This document shows, in pieces, positions 14,333 to 29,300 of a stretch of 64,000 nt of DNA. Location: NCBI RefSeq assembly GCF_040807025.1, contig NC_090964.1:11556214-11620213 (forward strand), written 5' to 3'. Numbering within the stretch: position 1 is the first letter of the stretch; each line of letters starts with the position of its first letter. The notes beneath the pieces are model-generated. The model had not been told where the DNA came from. It saw only the letters and a program-made list of their open reading frames with translations, and did no database searches. A program made the translations under genes and the position numbers. Origin of the DNA: Struthio camelus (Eukaryota; Chordata; Aves; Struthioniformes; Struthionidae).

Positions 14333-16205
14333 AGCACAGAATCATTTAGAGACCGAAGATAGAAAGAGGGGAACATACACATGAACTCAGAACATGGAAA
14401 ACTCACCACACAAACGGGAATGACTTGTTACTTCCTGTTATCTTGCCAATTCCTTCTCCTCTCACCATGAGGTAACTGAACACTGATACAGCTTGCAAGC
14501 CACTAAACCCGATCTTGCAAGCCAGCAGCGCTTCCATAAAAAACTGCACTTCCATTACCAAAAAAAAGGGGCCAATGCTAGATGTAAAAATACAGCTGCT
14601 GTTAGAGACCTGAACTACAGTACTTGAATTCCCAAGGCTCCTACTGACATGAGTAACTTTTGGAGCAGATCCTTTATGTATCGAGTATCACACAACATCT
14701 TTAAAACAAAGCAAAAGTACACTTGCGTAGTATGTGCCCCCACCCTAATGTAAATGCATGGCTATTCATTTTTACATAGTTCAATAAAAATCCATTCTAT
14801 AAACATAGAAGTGATCCTGGATATAACTGACTACAGAAGTACATCAGTTGCAGCTATCACTTACAGATCTTCTTACAGAAGTGTTTTACAGTGGTACTCA
14901 TATAGTCAGTTGGTCCAGTGGCTTCTCAACAGCCATACATACATAGGGATAGGTAAAAAGAGGGAACATCAGTATGGGACAGTAGCTGAGCTTACTGCTC
15001 GACAAGACTGATGTACAATGTGACATCTGCAGTTATATTACCAATAAATTAGATGAAAACAATTCAGATATACTTCCCATAGTATGACAGTCAGCATTCA
15101 CAAGATCACAGAATGTGCTATTCTATTCAGATTGCATGGTGGCAAGCAAGAAGCTGTTTGCCACAGTATGGATTCAATGTACTCTGAATTATCAGTATTA
15201 GTAGGCTGCAGCACTCTGATATTTAATTGCTATGCAAAGGTAACACCTTCAAACATTTTCCTAGGAATCGTCTTGATTATCAGTCAGAGGGTAAAGAGAG
15301 ATCTTCTATCACAGGTTAGTAATTTGGTCATTTCTTCATTCAGAAATAGCTGAAAGTGGTTGATTTAATCCAACAGATGGCAGATATCTCAGTTTAGTTA
15401 GCCATACAATTTTTTGTGACTAGAATTAATCATGCGGATTTAAGAAGTCCATGCTCTTTTTTGCCAAAAGAGCAGGTAGGCCATGTCTAGTTTTACTCCT
15501 TCCCTACTAACGAAAGGGACGCACAAAGAAGTGTTGTCTGAAAGCACAGATTTCTTAAAATGAAGCTTCAGCTCAGTCCTCCAAGCAAACATGGAATCAT
15601 CAGAACAGAGCTCTACCTTGCATCCACTTAACAAATACAGACTTTACTAGAATACTCTGAGCAAACTGGGGAGAGCAAAAAGAATTGTATGGAATGATTT
15701 GTGAGACCAGCCTCACAAAACCAAAAAGCATGAGTTTCACAAGCCTAAGTATTGACATCACCAATTTTCTTGCATGAGAAAAGAGTACACTCAAGAAAAA
15801 AAAAATATTCTACAGAGGGCAAAAAAAAAAAAAAAGAAGTTGAGCAAGTGACTATTCAATGTTTCACATTAAACTCAACTCAATCATTTGTAATCTTTGA
15901 CCAGGCAGTCTTTCCTTCAGTCACGGCCAGACTGTTAAAATAGGACTCCGAACTGCAAAAACACCGTACTTGGAATAAAGCTCGTTTCAAATCAACATTT
16001 CTAACTCCACTGGCCTCGAAGCGTTTTTACAGTAGTTTCAGTTGTCCAACACGAGTTGCAAGCTGCTGTTCCAAAGTTAGTGTTGCTCTTCTCCTGTGAA
16101 ACTTACTCCAGGCTTTCAGGCTGCTCTTCTCTTGTTCCACAAAAACATAACTTTGGATTGGATTGAAGAGCTGACAAAAGTCTGTCCCACGTCTTTAATT
16201 TTCCT

Positions 16206-19200
16206 CTAGACTGCATTCCTAGGTGTGCCATTGTGAGTCACTGCTTTCATATTTGAGGTGCCTGCTTGATGGTTGCTGGTTCTGAGGGAGGCAACACCTA
16301 CTTCAAAGACCTCATGAATAGCTTTGCGGAAACAATGAAAATTGTAGTCTATCAGACCTGTCAAGGAGGAGGGGAAAGGGACAGGAAAAAGTGGGCTCAG
16401 CTTGGCATGTTTATACAATCAACAGAGCTTAAAAGTTAACAAAACGTTTCATTTAATAAATAGCTGGTTCACTACTTACTTCAGTATGAACCAGGATTCA
16501 GAAGATTTAAGAGAGTCAAGTTTTACTGATGCCAATATTTACTTGGACCCTCTCACTATTTAGAAACAAGGTTCTCATTTGAAACACAAGGTATGTATAT
16601 ACACACATATGTTAAACAGCAGATGGGGAGACAACACAAGACTCCACCCCCAAAACAGTTTTACACATATGAAGCAGTTAAATATGATACGGCAGCATGA
16701 CTGTCACTTGAACGCAATTGCGCACTTTTTTTGGTTGTGACACTGGCATATATCCTAACTGGCAAGAAAAACCATGAGATCAAATACAGCAAAGCTACTG
16801 AGAGAACACGCTTACTTTTCCTCTTTTGAACAGTCTGTGAATGCCGAGGCAAGCACTATCCCCATTTAAGTCATATACTTAGAAATTAGGGCCTATGCTT
16901 TCATTTCTACCCTGTAACATTCGCAAGACCAACCATCCCTTTTAACTACTCTAGGTCCAAGCAACTATATAGCTGGTTAAACCTGGAATGCATTCAACAC
17001 CGTTGCAAGTACCTACCATATGCTGCACTAGCTTACTCAGTTGATTTCTTCCATCATATGTTAAAAAGATTACTTTAGTGTGACACAAGCAATAAGAGTC
17101 ATAGTCACAATATGAAAGCTGTCTAGCAGAACAAAATAAGCATTACCCCATTCAGTTGATTCTACTGTAGCAGGTGCTAGTGACACAGGCCAGGTTAGCG
17201 GCACAAGTCATGTTATAGCAGGAGGACAGTGATTAAAGCAATGATTCACATGAATAAAAATAAAACCTCTTTTTACCTGTCTCCCTAGGAAGGGATAACC
17301 CCTTCCCAAAAAAAATTAAACAAATTTAGTCATACAACACTAAGGTGACTTATAAAATCATATTCAATGTTTATAGCTGATAAAACATATTGCATAAAAG
17401 CCATTCAATCAGGGAAGTCCTTACCTTTGCGCTCAAAACTCTCTTCTCTAAGAATGCAGACTAACGCCAGAAACTTTGTTACTTCCTTTAAGTACAGGAC
17501 AGTTGTGTTATTGAGCTTGATAATTGCCATTGACTCTTTATCATAAGCACTTCCAGTGCCATCTTCCTTTAACCTAAGGAAAAAAAAGAGTTAGAGCACC
17601 CCCAAGCTGTCATTTAGTAAAGCATGCATAAGTAACTTGGAGACAAATATTTAATACCTGTTAAATGCAGTAGAGAAACAGCAGGAAGAATATTACTGAT
17701 ACTGAACGGGGAACAAGTGAAAAACCTGTGGTGCAGGTCTCATTATTATAAGTATGACCATTATCACCTCTTAAGTCTCTCAGTATTAAATGAAAGCTAG
17801 ACCTCGACAGAGGAAAAAACCTTTGCTAGAATAAAATATCTTATCTGAACATAATTAAGAGCAAGCTCTCAGCATACACTCTTTTGATATCAAACTAAAA
17901 GCTGCGGCTATTTAGCCAATACTGTTTCCAGCTTACCACTGATCGTTCTTAATGGATATAGCAAAGTACATTAGTTATGAAGTTTACCTTCAAACCAAAA
18001 ATTCACTGCAACGCACTGTCTCGTTATATTTGCAGTACCACAGTACGATATCAAATGGTTGGTTTGAAGATTCTAACAGAGGAATTTTATGCAATTTTAA
18101 TAAAGTGACATCTCAGTGAAGTTAGTTTCCGTAAACTAATCCAAAGGCTTCCTTAGTCCACATCCTTTTACTTTATGAAGATACTGATAATTGAGATCAC
18201 AGTGGAGATGGCAGTCCCAGTATCATCTCTGGCCCGTTTGGTCACTTGAAACTTTGACTAATAGAGCTAGTCTTATACGAGAAGTGCTAGCGTTGCATAG
18301 GAAAAAGGGACAAAAAAAATACAATAAATATTGCTTTGTCCTCCTCCCCCCCCCCATAAGCCTTCTGTCTAATATAATGCTTGTTGCTAAGTTTTAGAGA
18401 GAGTTTGAAACCTAAGCATGCCCTTTACAAAAAATAAACTTCCCTGTATCTAATACCTAACAGCATGACAGAGAAGCGAGTAGAAAAGAGATTAATCAGT
18501 TGGGTATCATAGGAACACAAAGGAAGAGCAGTGGCAGGGACAAAACAAGCCCCCTGAAAGGATTCAAAGTTGCCGTTCCAGAGACAAGGGTTAGCCAATA
18601 CATTCCTGCTTTTAGAATGTTTACACTTCGGGCCATACAATGACTACTTGCAGCTAAAAGGACAACAAAAGGACAAACTTTACAGCTAGTATGGGGGGTG
18701 GGGGTGGGGTGTCTGTTTTCCTGTTAAGTTAAAGCAGCCTGTGTTTACAGGTAAAGATTAGGATACTGCTTCATATCTGCAAATTATTAATGTTGGTTAA
18801 ATAACTTTTGAAGCAACAGATGCATTGCAGAGCTACTCCTAGGCACCCACTCCTCTAAAACACAGGACAAAACAAAAAATTACTCAACCCTGGGTTGACC
18901 ATCCAGGAGAAGGCCATTAAACACTAAAAAATTTGTTAGAAGCACTGTATTTTTCAGGCTATGAGCACAGTTCTAAAATTAAGTTACCACTTCTCCAGAG
19001 CCACTTCAAAAACCATACTGAAGTATAATTCAGCCATAAAATGCAAGAAACAAGCACTACGGGCATTCCTCAGAGGGAGGAAGAGAAAGTTAACAAAAAC
19101 TGAGTTGATCTGGGAAAAGCTACTCCGTCCAGTTAGCAGGAAGTAACAGAGCAATGGGGTTGCCAGTTATACTAATGAGCTATGGTTACCAATTGTTTTA

Positions 19201-22200
19201 GGTACTAACACACTTACATCTACCATGCCAAATGTGACACAGCAGTATTCACATTTTACATTAAATACTTGACTTTTAGAAATGTCAGATGGCTTTCCAA
19301 GGACATGAGTGGATGGAGAAGAAGGAAACAAACTGATCATGAACGCTTGATCCAGCTACCTAATCAGTTGGCTTTTTTCTAATTACTTGCAGAAAGAATG
19401 TGCTTTACAGACCAATTGATAGCATCTTGTTGGATGATGAAGCCAACATCACTTGCATAGTTTGCAACCTATTCTACAAGTTTTAAGGACTTTTTTTCCT
19501 AAGAGTATTCATCACTTACCCATATATACAGGAAACATCTATCACTACATCAATCATGTCACAGCACAACTCATATGACTGCATGTCCACAGGGGAACTG
19601 TCTGTTGCGATGTAGATTTTGCTGACTACATCGAAGAGAAAAGCTTTTTCAATGCCTGAATTCTTCAGAAAGAGAAAGAATTTGGATGAATTTTTAAGAT
19701 AATGTATTTTTTATCTTCAGTAGAAGTCATACACTTTCACATTCTTAAAGCAGGTAATGGTTTAAACATAACCAACTTAGAGGCTTAAAAGAGCATCAAG
19801 ATTTAAAGTGTATAGTTTATAGATACAGTGCCCTGGTTGCTGTAGAACATACCAACATCACATTCTATTTGACAAAACAGACCTTGGGATTAGTTAGAAT
19901 TCTTTTTAGGTTATAGGCTACCAGATCATAATTAAGGTTACATTTAGCTATACATCCAGAACCCAAATTCAGAAGTTTTCACCTTCTGTGATTCTATTAA
20001 CACCAAAAGAGGTACACAGTCACATTTACCTGATGGAGCAAACTCAGAGATGAGTTACTTTATAGTAGTAAAATATAAGTGTCAACACAAACTCGTAGTA
20101 TCTTGGCAGTTTAGTTTCTATATGAGGCAGCTGTTGCGTAGCTTGAGATGCAGAGCAAAAAAAGTCAGCTTCTAAACTTATGACTCCAGGAGGAGTATCA
20201 TATTATTTGTGAATAAGGAAGAGCACCAAACCATTTGTATTATCCCATTTGTAACTGAGCACTTTGACACAGTGCATGCGCTCATACTAATTTCAGAAGC
20301 CCTCTACTGTTAAGTGAGTGAGTTATCACATACAAGCTATGGATTTCTGGCAAAGCTTAGTTTCTGTTTATATCCTAGGAGCATTTATTTTCACTTCTTC
20401 CTAGCCAGTCAGCGTACCCAAGGTAATGTCTTGAAGACATGCCACTGATCCTTTTGGCATCAAAGTCGCGCTTGGTTCTCTAATGCTCTTGCTGCTCAGT
20501 ACCATAAACATGCCCGTTTTCTACTGGGCTAGGTTATTAGAGTCCTCTACCAACATAGGAAACAAGCATTACAGTAGCATAGGGCGATGCTTCTGACCCA
20601 CACATCAATCCCAACTACCTTTTTCTGTGCTGTCCTTGTGCCTGCAACAACTTCATAAACATAGCTTAGACGAACGACAGGCTACTTCAGCCTTGTCCCT
20701 GGCTTCATATTTTATTTGATTTAAAGCATAAAGCAGCAAAATTGTATGTCACAAATAACCTCCTCAAGCACTATAGGAACAAGGGCAAACAGCTCACAAG
20801 CCACATCAAATCAACACTATGGTTTAAGGCCAAATTTATGTTACGAAAAAAAATCTCTTGCCAGCACAGCTACATTACATAATTAAGTGCCTTAACAGAT
20901 TAATTAGTATGCTGTGCTGGCAGAAACCTGCTGTGTCAACAGTTATAACTAGTCAAACGATGCTTTGTCAGTATTTTGAGAAACCTGGAAAAAGCAGCAT
21001 CAGTACAATTTAGCTCTGATAAAGACCTTCAAATACAGACAACGTTGCCAGCAGAGTACACTGATATCAGAATACCACCTGAATCTCCCAAACACAGATG
21101 TACCCAATGTTCCTTAGCAGAAGGATTTGCCCTACTGTTCCAAAGGTTTCACTCAGAATTCTGTTAGATTAGAGTTAGCTTAACACTTACTGATATAAAG
21201 ATATTTAGTAGATTTTCCAGTGTTGGCAGTTGTGGAATTAGCTTCTGTACCACTTTACTGAAGGCTTCAAATATTGAATGGTCATAGATACTGGTCAAAT
21301 AAAAGCTGAGATGAGTGGGGAGGGGAAAGAAAAAAAAAAAGAATAAAAGATTCAAAAATATATCAGAATTGAAATAAAGTGTCAAAGCTATTTTTTCTAG
21401 TATTCAGAGCCTGATGTTTTAACCAGGATCCATTATCACAAATGTATTTTGCTGTTGCTACATCAAGAACCTCTTTGCTGAATAACTATGAAACAGATTC
21501 TCCCCTCGCCATGAGATGGGAGAAGAGACAGAGAAAGTTAAGCACATTTTCACAACAGACTTTTCATACAGAATGCTTAATGCAAAAGACTTAAATGCTT
21601 AACTAGATTTCTTAAAATCCTGTTCTGGTCTCTCCACTTTTTCACACAGCACTGAGATGCTGGCAATACTTTAAGGCTCTATGAGATTCAAGACAACAGT
21701 AAAAACAAAGAGGTACCTTGTTTTAAACTTATCAGCACAAGATTTCATAAGCAATGAGCCGAATATCAAGTAAGAGACTAAGCTTTTAAAAACAATCACA
21801 CTGTGAAGTCAGCGCTAGCCAGTACTAGAAGGCAGAGGCAGCTTCCCTCTCTCTTCCCTGTCTCTCTAGGTCGTATGTACAAATTTGGCCTGTTAGGCTG
21901 CAATAAAGCAATACAAGAAGGACCTTGAGCTATCAATGAGTTTATGAATAAATCTGTTAATTAGAATATGATGCGCTACCTCGGCTTATTTTAGTCAGCT
22001 AAACAGCTGAGTCTCGGCCAAACGTTCTATGATGTATTTTATAGTAAGAGTCTGCGCATTCTTAAGAAACTAACAAGACCTTATTCCGAACCACTATTAT
22101 AATTAAGAGCCATTAGGCTGGTATACATATCAGCAACAGTAAGATCACATATGCCAGAATGTCTCACTCACCTAAGGTGAAGTTTTTCAAGCCCAGCATC

Positions 22201-25200
22201 TGTAAGGTCATCATTGGCCCTCTGATGAATATCCCTCTGAGTTTCTATTTTATGGTCATCTGATAAACCATCAACTTTATGAATAAAAACTTCAAAGTTC
22301 ATTTCTGGATTGACCTTGTAGGCTTTAGAAACTGTGGTGTGGAGTTTTGTTAAAGCTTCCATGTAGTCATCCTGTAAATCAGTTTTGGCAGGAATTAATA
22401 AAATGGGTTTAGCTCCAATAACCATTCCATTCTGCACAAGAATAAAATAATTCAGTACTAGAACTTCACTTTTCTTTTGTAACTAAACGGAAGCAAGGGA
22501 GAAAAGAATACTTTGGAGAATCAGAAATCCAAGCAGCAAGTTTTAGGTTCTGTTCTGTAAATTAAGTTTCATTAGCAACATAAGGCTCAGCTGTACAAAA
22601 CTAGGCCCTATGGCTTCGCAGCGCAAGATGAATTTCCACAGGGTATTAAAGAAGCTTTCCTTATAGGCAAGTTATACTTCAGCTCCAGCAGAATTCAGCA
22701 GTGATCATCAAGACAGTCCCAATAACCAGGTACCCTCCAACAGAGTTCCCTCCTAAGTTCATTAGAAGCTGCCAGATACCTAATGATACCAGTTCCATGA
22801 GACTGAGGTCAGAAGTGTGCTGTTATTAAAAGAATTCTGTAGTAGGCACTAGAAGAGGGAGGGGATTATTCAGACTATCTAGCCCAGCAGGTTCTCACTA
22901 CTCGGTGGAAAGGGACAAGTTCAGAGTACTTGGCCCTTTCCACTCTCCCGATTGGGAGTGTGTGTTGCACCTGCTCAATTCACAAAACTAAATCACATGC
23001 CCAAAGTTAGGTTGCCAAAGCACACTTTCATACATAAGAGATGTTTTAAGAACTTATCTAAAAATATAAATTATCAGTGTCCTGATCATTCCTCACACAC
23101 ACACAAAGCCACAAGAAAACTTTGCTGTTCTTAGTGATTTGTATTTACCTGGGCATCAATAACATATATTAGAGCACCTGTTCCTCTGAAGATCATCTCA
23201 TAATCAAATGTTGGATCAAAAAAGTCCATCTGTCCAGGAAAATCCCATATTTGGAAATTCACAAATGAACTGTTGGAAATATCATCTTTGTAGATCTTGT
23301 TGGTACTTTCCAAGAACAGAGTCTCATTGGGAGACATTTTGTGGAATACCACCTGTTAAAAGAACACTAATTATATTCTTGTCTTTGTCTTAACAGAAGA
23401 GATTGATAAAAGCTCTGTGACTTGAATCTTACAAGAAGGTTTGTCCATTCTAATGTGTACAGCTTTATCCTACAGCTACCTATTCTTTTCATGTTGGTGA
23501 AGAGACAGCTTATTGCAGCAGCTAAGGAAATAACATACTGTTGACAAGAACTAGGCAACTGAATTCAGTTAAACATTTTTAGAAGTCTAAATAATGCTAC
23601 CTCCTAAAGACAAAGACAACCCACTTACTGTTTTTTTCCTTGTAAATCTAACATAGTATTTTCAAATTTTGCTATAATAGCCAATTACCATCAGGTATAA
23701 ATCTGCTATGTTCAGCAACTGCGAGCTTTAAGAACAGTTCCTTTCCATTCCTAGAAACTGCTTTAAGAAATTGCTTTTTAGAATTGCTTTTAGTCTGGTA
23801 CTGAGTGTTATGGCACAACATAATCAGACTGCTCCTGAAATACAGTAAAGTGTACAAAAATAATAGATTTCAGTTTTAGACATATGAATAACTAGGCAGT
23901 TTGCCATCTGTTGCCAAATGAATTATCTCTGTTGATGCTCTCCCTTCAGGTGTCCTAAATGGAAGAGTAAAGTGTCCATGCTAGTCCAATAGTTAAGCTG
24001 CAGTGACGATAAATGTACTAATTCTTAGTACTCAGAAACCTCAGCTGGGATTTTAGCCCTTTCCTGAACAAAGGCCAGTATGTATTCCCATAACAGAACA
24101 GCCTGTAATTAAAGCAATCTTCTTAAAGAGCAAATACTATACTAAAGAGACACATATTACAGAAGTCACTCTAACTGGGGAGGCGGTTTAATGCTAAGAC
24201 AGGAAAAAACAAGATGCTGTTTATGAAGCACTTGGTTCCTTTTTTTTTTTTTTTAAATATACGTTTCACACAATTCTAGAAGTCAGCCATTAAAGAGATT
24301 GAGTGCAGCAATTTGTGAAACGCTATACTACAAGACAAGACAAGACAAAACAAACCCCTCAGCATAGTTAATGGATTGTTCAGCGAGCTACAAGGTAATA
24401 CATCAAACTAGATTTTTACGAACAAGGGGAAAGAAATTCACCTCCTCGAGGCGAACACGTGAGGAACCCAAGATCTGAGCAAGGCTTAAGATAGCAAGAC
24501 AGTTGTATGGAAAAATTCGAACAGTTCTCAGATGGGTACCATCTGTATGACAAGGGCTAGAAATTCCCCAGGGTTTAAAGAACAGTTTTAAAGGATTCTG
24601 GAAGTCAATATTCTTTCTTTGGAACTTGCAGGGAGCAGGATAGAAGTAGTGAATCAAGTTTAAAGCAGATGAGTCCCTGAGAAGCAACGTCACGATCCCC
24701 CTTTCTCCTCCCTCCCAAAGTGTTTCTTCAGAGGAATATTCCCCAGCTGGTTTTACATTAAATAGGGGAAACGGCACAGTTTTGACTGAATTCCATTTTT
24801 ATCACCTAATATCTATCCTTGGTCTTACTAGCTTATGCAACTTTGATAAAGCAAAAAAAGGCTGTGGAAGAATCTGACTGGAAGCACGCAGCTAATACTG
24901 AAACCCCGCAGTTTACAGTAGGCAGATGCAGACAGAGCAGACAAGGCTAGAAAAACTCTTCAGAATCTGTAGAGCTTCTTAGCTACAGCTTTACCATTCC
25001 CAAGTGCTCATTTTACATCTTTGTCATTCAGTTATCTCACCAATTCCCTGGCAAGTCTTCCTGCTTTTATCATACTTTAAGAAATTTTCACTTTCAGCTT
25101 GAGCACCCTTTGCAATATACCCTTTCAAATTTATTTATTTATTTTTTTAAACACTTGTGAATTTCCTGTTCACATTTGACCTGCTGTTATCAGCAAGATT

Positions 25201-28200
25201 TTTAGGGCTTTTTATTTGTTTCTTGAGTGTCAAACTTTTCTCCTTTTTTCTCTCTCTCTCTCTTTTTTTTTTTTTTAAATCAATAATTGTCTCAATTTTT
25301 ATGTAGTTACCCTCCCTGGGAACCACCATGTGAATCAGGTGACTGGCACGTTCACTCCCCCAGCAATATTAACCTTTGAATGCACTCCCCAAGCAAGCAC
25401 CTGTTTTTACAAACCAGAGCTCAGCCATAGTCAGAACACCAGCTGAAATGTTGACTGGATTCATGCAAAATTTTCCAGACCTCCAGAGAAATAATAATCC
25501 TGTACTTCAAGGGAGAGCTACGATTTCCACAACATCCACACTACAAAGGCACACGATCAAACAGCCTTGCCATTGCGAGGCACTTTATCAGGTGCATTAT
25601 AACAACACCTATAAATTTCAAGAAGAATAGGTAACACAGGAATTGCAAGTCGCTGAGAACTAAGTAACAAATCTAGGGTAGTTTCTCTTTTTTGGCACTT
25701 TGTCTGCAAACATAAATAACTGGCTTATAGTTGATAAAGCTATATCCTTTTCCTCAGAAGGGAGGCAACAACCAGAGCCAGAGCTTTTCCAGGAATTTTC
25801 ACAGCGCAAGAAACCTGTAGGGAAGAATCCTTCTCCGAGAGTTGTCTCAAACGACCACAAAGTATACCTCAATTAAATCCCGTACAACTGAAGTGGGCAG
25901 TTTGCCCATCATAACCAGCCAGCCTCTCCACTGCAGCACAGGATCACTCTGCACATAAAAATAGGCACCTTTACCTATAAGTCCAAACGCAGAATGGGTT
26001 TTCAAACTCCCTTTTTTTTCCAGGTATTGTAAAACCCTTTTTCTTGAGGTAATATAAGACTATTTCTATTGCCCTGACGTCCATTACAGAATTTGCTCAG
26101 GCAGAAGAGAGGAGGTCCCTGGAAAGAGAGAAAAGGTACAGTATTGCAGCAAGATTCTTTTGAGAATCTACTAATTGGAAGCGAACGTCTGCTTCACAGG
26201 TTTCAACGAAAGCAACATCCAAAGGATTCCCTAACAGCAGTAAGGTGTACAATGGTTCTGTCATTCTTATGCTTTCTAGAATCCTTGTTTCAATTTAGGG
26301 GATTTCTCAGGCTGTCATAATCAACCAGACGGTCTCAGAAATTTCAGCTGTTCTCCATCCACCCCCCCCACCCCCCCACCATAGGAGGGGTTGCAGGGGC
26401 AGAGAATAAGGCATTGCAGGAGGGCAGGAATGGAAGCAGGTGGAGACCACGGAAGGAAAACATGCAGTTATTAGAGAAATTCAATAGGTAAGGAGCACTA
26501 CATTATATCTTGCTGTAAGATTCCCTGGAGCATTAGAGCCTGCTACAGAACAGATGTTAGATAATTGCCCAGTTCTGACTATCTCCCTTCTCCCTCAATT
26601 TGTGAAGTCTTTTTTAACACCTTTAAAGAAAAACAGGTTTGAGTGAAAGGTATACAGCAGCTCCAAGCAAGCTGCAGCTTTAGGTTTTTCCACACATACC
26701 CTCCTCCCCCAAAAACAAACAAGGAAAAGAGTATACTGATGATAATTCTTATGAAGGCAGAGCAGCAACTTTAGTGACTGAGTTAAGACAAAAATCAAAA
26801 TCAGGTACTCCATCCTAACTATCTCCAGGTTCCTGTTACATAAGTACATTAAGTCCAGTTACATAAAAACACATTTTATGAACTGAAGGAACAGTCACAT
26901 TCCCAAAATCATCTCCTAACCTCACTTTGCTTCTGAATATTCAGCCTCGAAAATCCACTTGACCACAGCAGAGCAAGAAGTCCTTCCCCAGGGCCATCCA
27001 TCAGTTTGTCTGTTGTAAAACGCTTCCTGATAATACTGCACCCAGTAGACGACTGGAATGGGATAGCGATTAACTGCTTTCTCACAAGTTTCTGGATTCC
27101 CCTAAAGCAAATACTCTTTCTGATACAGTGATTATTGCTCATTCCTCTAGTCTCTGACAAGGTGAACAACAACTAGCCAGCCCCCAGACAGAAAGGTCAG
27201 GTCTGGTATTGACTGTTTTTGGACCTGACAGATCTAAAAGCTGGGAGGCTGTTGAGGAAGAGAAACTTCTTGATACTGCAGAGAAGAATCTCACATTATT
27301 CCCATAGTAGTTCACTCAGGCACCAGCCAAAAGAACTCCTGGGGAACAAAAATCCCAAGCTTCTAAATCCCAAGCTAGATCTGCAACTGTACAGCAACTG
27401 AATCCCACATCTTACTGTATACTCAGTGTCACACTGTTCCCTTCCTATACACCTACTCTAACTGGTACTCAGATAACTGATGCTACCAGCCTCAGTCGTT
27501 AGAAGAAAAAATTAAATAAGAACTATGTCTATAAAATGACTTGTAAAGTCCAAGAATCTAGCTGAAATTTGGAGATACTACTTCCTCCTAGCTTCACCTC
27601 TTTCGGGTTCACGTTTTCAACTGTGGACAAAGTAAGTTCTCTAATGAGAGTTAGCGAACAAGTGTCACGTTCACGTGGCCAGAGGCTTACAGGAACAGTT
27701 TCAATGCAATCACTGCATCTGCACATACAGTGGGGGCATTAGGCCTGAATAGCGCAGGGATAACTAGAGAGACGAAAAGGCAACAACAGCCTGTTGTATA
27801 TCAAATTAGCACGATGAAAGAGTTCTCTGATGGACACAGTACATTTTGCAAACTTTGTCCACAGAAAGGGATACAACTACAGCAAAAGATAAAGGTCATC
27901 ATCACACTATAGCTCAGAAGCCACTGGTATAGCAGTCCGTGGATTAGTAAGTAGTCTGCACAGGATGGCCAAAAGCAGCAGATTCCTACCTGCTACATTA
28001 CAATATCCACAAAAGGCTTCTCTGTGTAACACCTTTAAGGAAAGCTCTGAAGGATTCTGTGCTTCCATTAGAAGCGGGTTCAAGGCCCATTAAGTCAAGA
28101 GCTCGTGAACCACTGCATTTCACTAACAACTCCTTCCCACAAACATCACAAGAGAACTTCATAATAGGGACTGTACGTAAAAAGAGTTAATCAGGGAAAC

Positions 28201-28976
28201 AAAGGTCATTCTTAGCGCTACACTTTGCCCGAACTATATTGCACCTGAGCACATCCAGTTTTGTCTTATTTTTATTAAGAAAAACTGTTTGGGCTAGAGT
28301 ACTGAGGTAAACCAGAGCCTGCCTTTTGGCTGACACAAAAGCAGGAGTCTCTTTCGAAGGACTAAAAGGCAAAACTGTAGCGCAAAACACCATCTTTCCC
28401 TCAACAGCTCAATTCTTTTCACCGGAAGTGCACCATGTTTTCATATGCGTAAGAAAACACCTGATGATAAATTTCACACCAGCATCTTTGCTTTTTATTT
28501 TTCAAGTGTCAAGATGGAGGGCTGCAGAGGCTACGACCTACGCTACGCAGCCTCATCCCCACGCAGACGATCCGAGGCACTGCTGGGGGCAGACGCCCTT
28601 CGCTCTAGCTCCGCCACGTACCCCCGCGTGGAAAAGGAGAAGTTGCTAACAGAGCAACGTAAGACCGAAAGCGCTCGCCGCCGGAGAGGCGGGGGCGGCC
28701 GCCCCTCACCTTCTGGATGGAGGACTTCCCGCTGCGCCGCAGCCCCATGAGCAGGATCCGGGGCTTGGAGTCCGCCCCGCCCGCGCCGCCGCCGGGCCCG
28801 CCCGCGCCGCCGCCGGGCCCGCCGGGCCCCGGGCCTCCCTCCAGCTCCGCCTCCTCCTCCTCCTCCCCGTAGCCGAAGTCTTTCGGGAACGAGTCCGCGG
28901 CCCCGAAGCTGCCCCCCACCAGGGCCGGCTCCTCCGCCGCGCCCGCCGCGCCCGCCGCCCCGAACTGCAGCGCCAT
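16206..28976 (-). CDS. RRAGC: Ras-related GTP-binding protein C (RagC)
   Basis: RagC GTPase pairs with RagA/B on the lysosome and recruits mTORC1 when amino acids are plentiful. Coding exons, read on minus: 28,976-28,710; 23,352-23,149; 22,371-22,172; 21,305-21,191; 19,662-19,520; 17,573-17,425; 16,357-16,206. Every junction has AG/GT ends and the phases agree, giving 410 codons including TAG (409 aa; human 399). Visible motifs: P-loop GLRRSGKSS at about residues 78-86, G3 WDFPGQ at about 125-130, G4 HKVD at about 188-191, then the C-terminal Roadblock-type dimerisation domain. The N-terminal [10 protein letters not shown] context and the C-terminus ending HNGTPRNAV match RRAGC, not RRAGD. 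The start is the MALQFG methionine, matching mammalian MSLQYG. The acidic EEEEEAELE stretch is followed by a Gly/Pro/Ala-rich run longer than in mammals. Intron 1 is about 5.4 kb. Confidence 0.97.
23353..28709 (-). other. RRAGC: RRAGC intron 1
   Basis: About 5.4 kb of mostly AT-rich intron. It contains a C-rich run near 26,360-26,381 (G-rich on the transcribed-sense strand, potentially G-quadruplex-forming) and pyrimidine tracts near 25,235-25,277. No embedded gene is seen. The other five introns are 0.9-1.95 kb and also hold nothing I recognise. Confidence 0.7.
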
Positions 28977-29300
28977 GTCCGCCGAGCCTGCCGCCCTCCA
29001 GCCGCCAGCCCCTCCCCGCTCGCCCAACCCAACCCGACTCCAGGCAGCCCTCTCCGGATTGGCGAGCACCGAGGTCGGCCGCGCTGATTGGCCCAGGGAG
29101 GCAGCAAGGTAGGGTGTCGCCGGTCAGACGACCCGAACCACCTGACGGCGCTGCCGCACGTGAGCCGGCGGGGCGGGGCGGGGCGGGGCGGGGCGGGGGC
29201 TGGCGCTGCGCAGGGAGGCCGGCGGCGGCGGCGGGGCGAGAGGCGGCTGAGGCGCTTCCTACAGCGAGGGAGTGCCCCTTTTTAAACACACCTGATGTGC
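28540..29300 (-). promoter_or_regulatory. RRAGC: RRAGC CpG-island promoter
   Basis: A CpG island covers exon 1 and its upstream side. On the minus strand two CCAAT boxes (ATTGG on plus at 29,058-29,062 and 29,087-29,091) lie 82-115 bp upstream of the start codon. A run of five overlapping GC boxes (GGGGCGGGGC type) lies at 29,168-29,200. This is a TATA-less housekeeping layout for a minus-strand transcript. A plus-strand TATAAA near 29,302 is probably coincidental. Confidence 0.75.
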
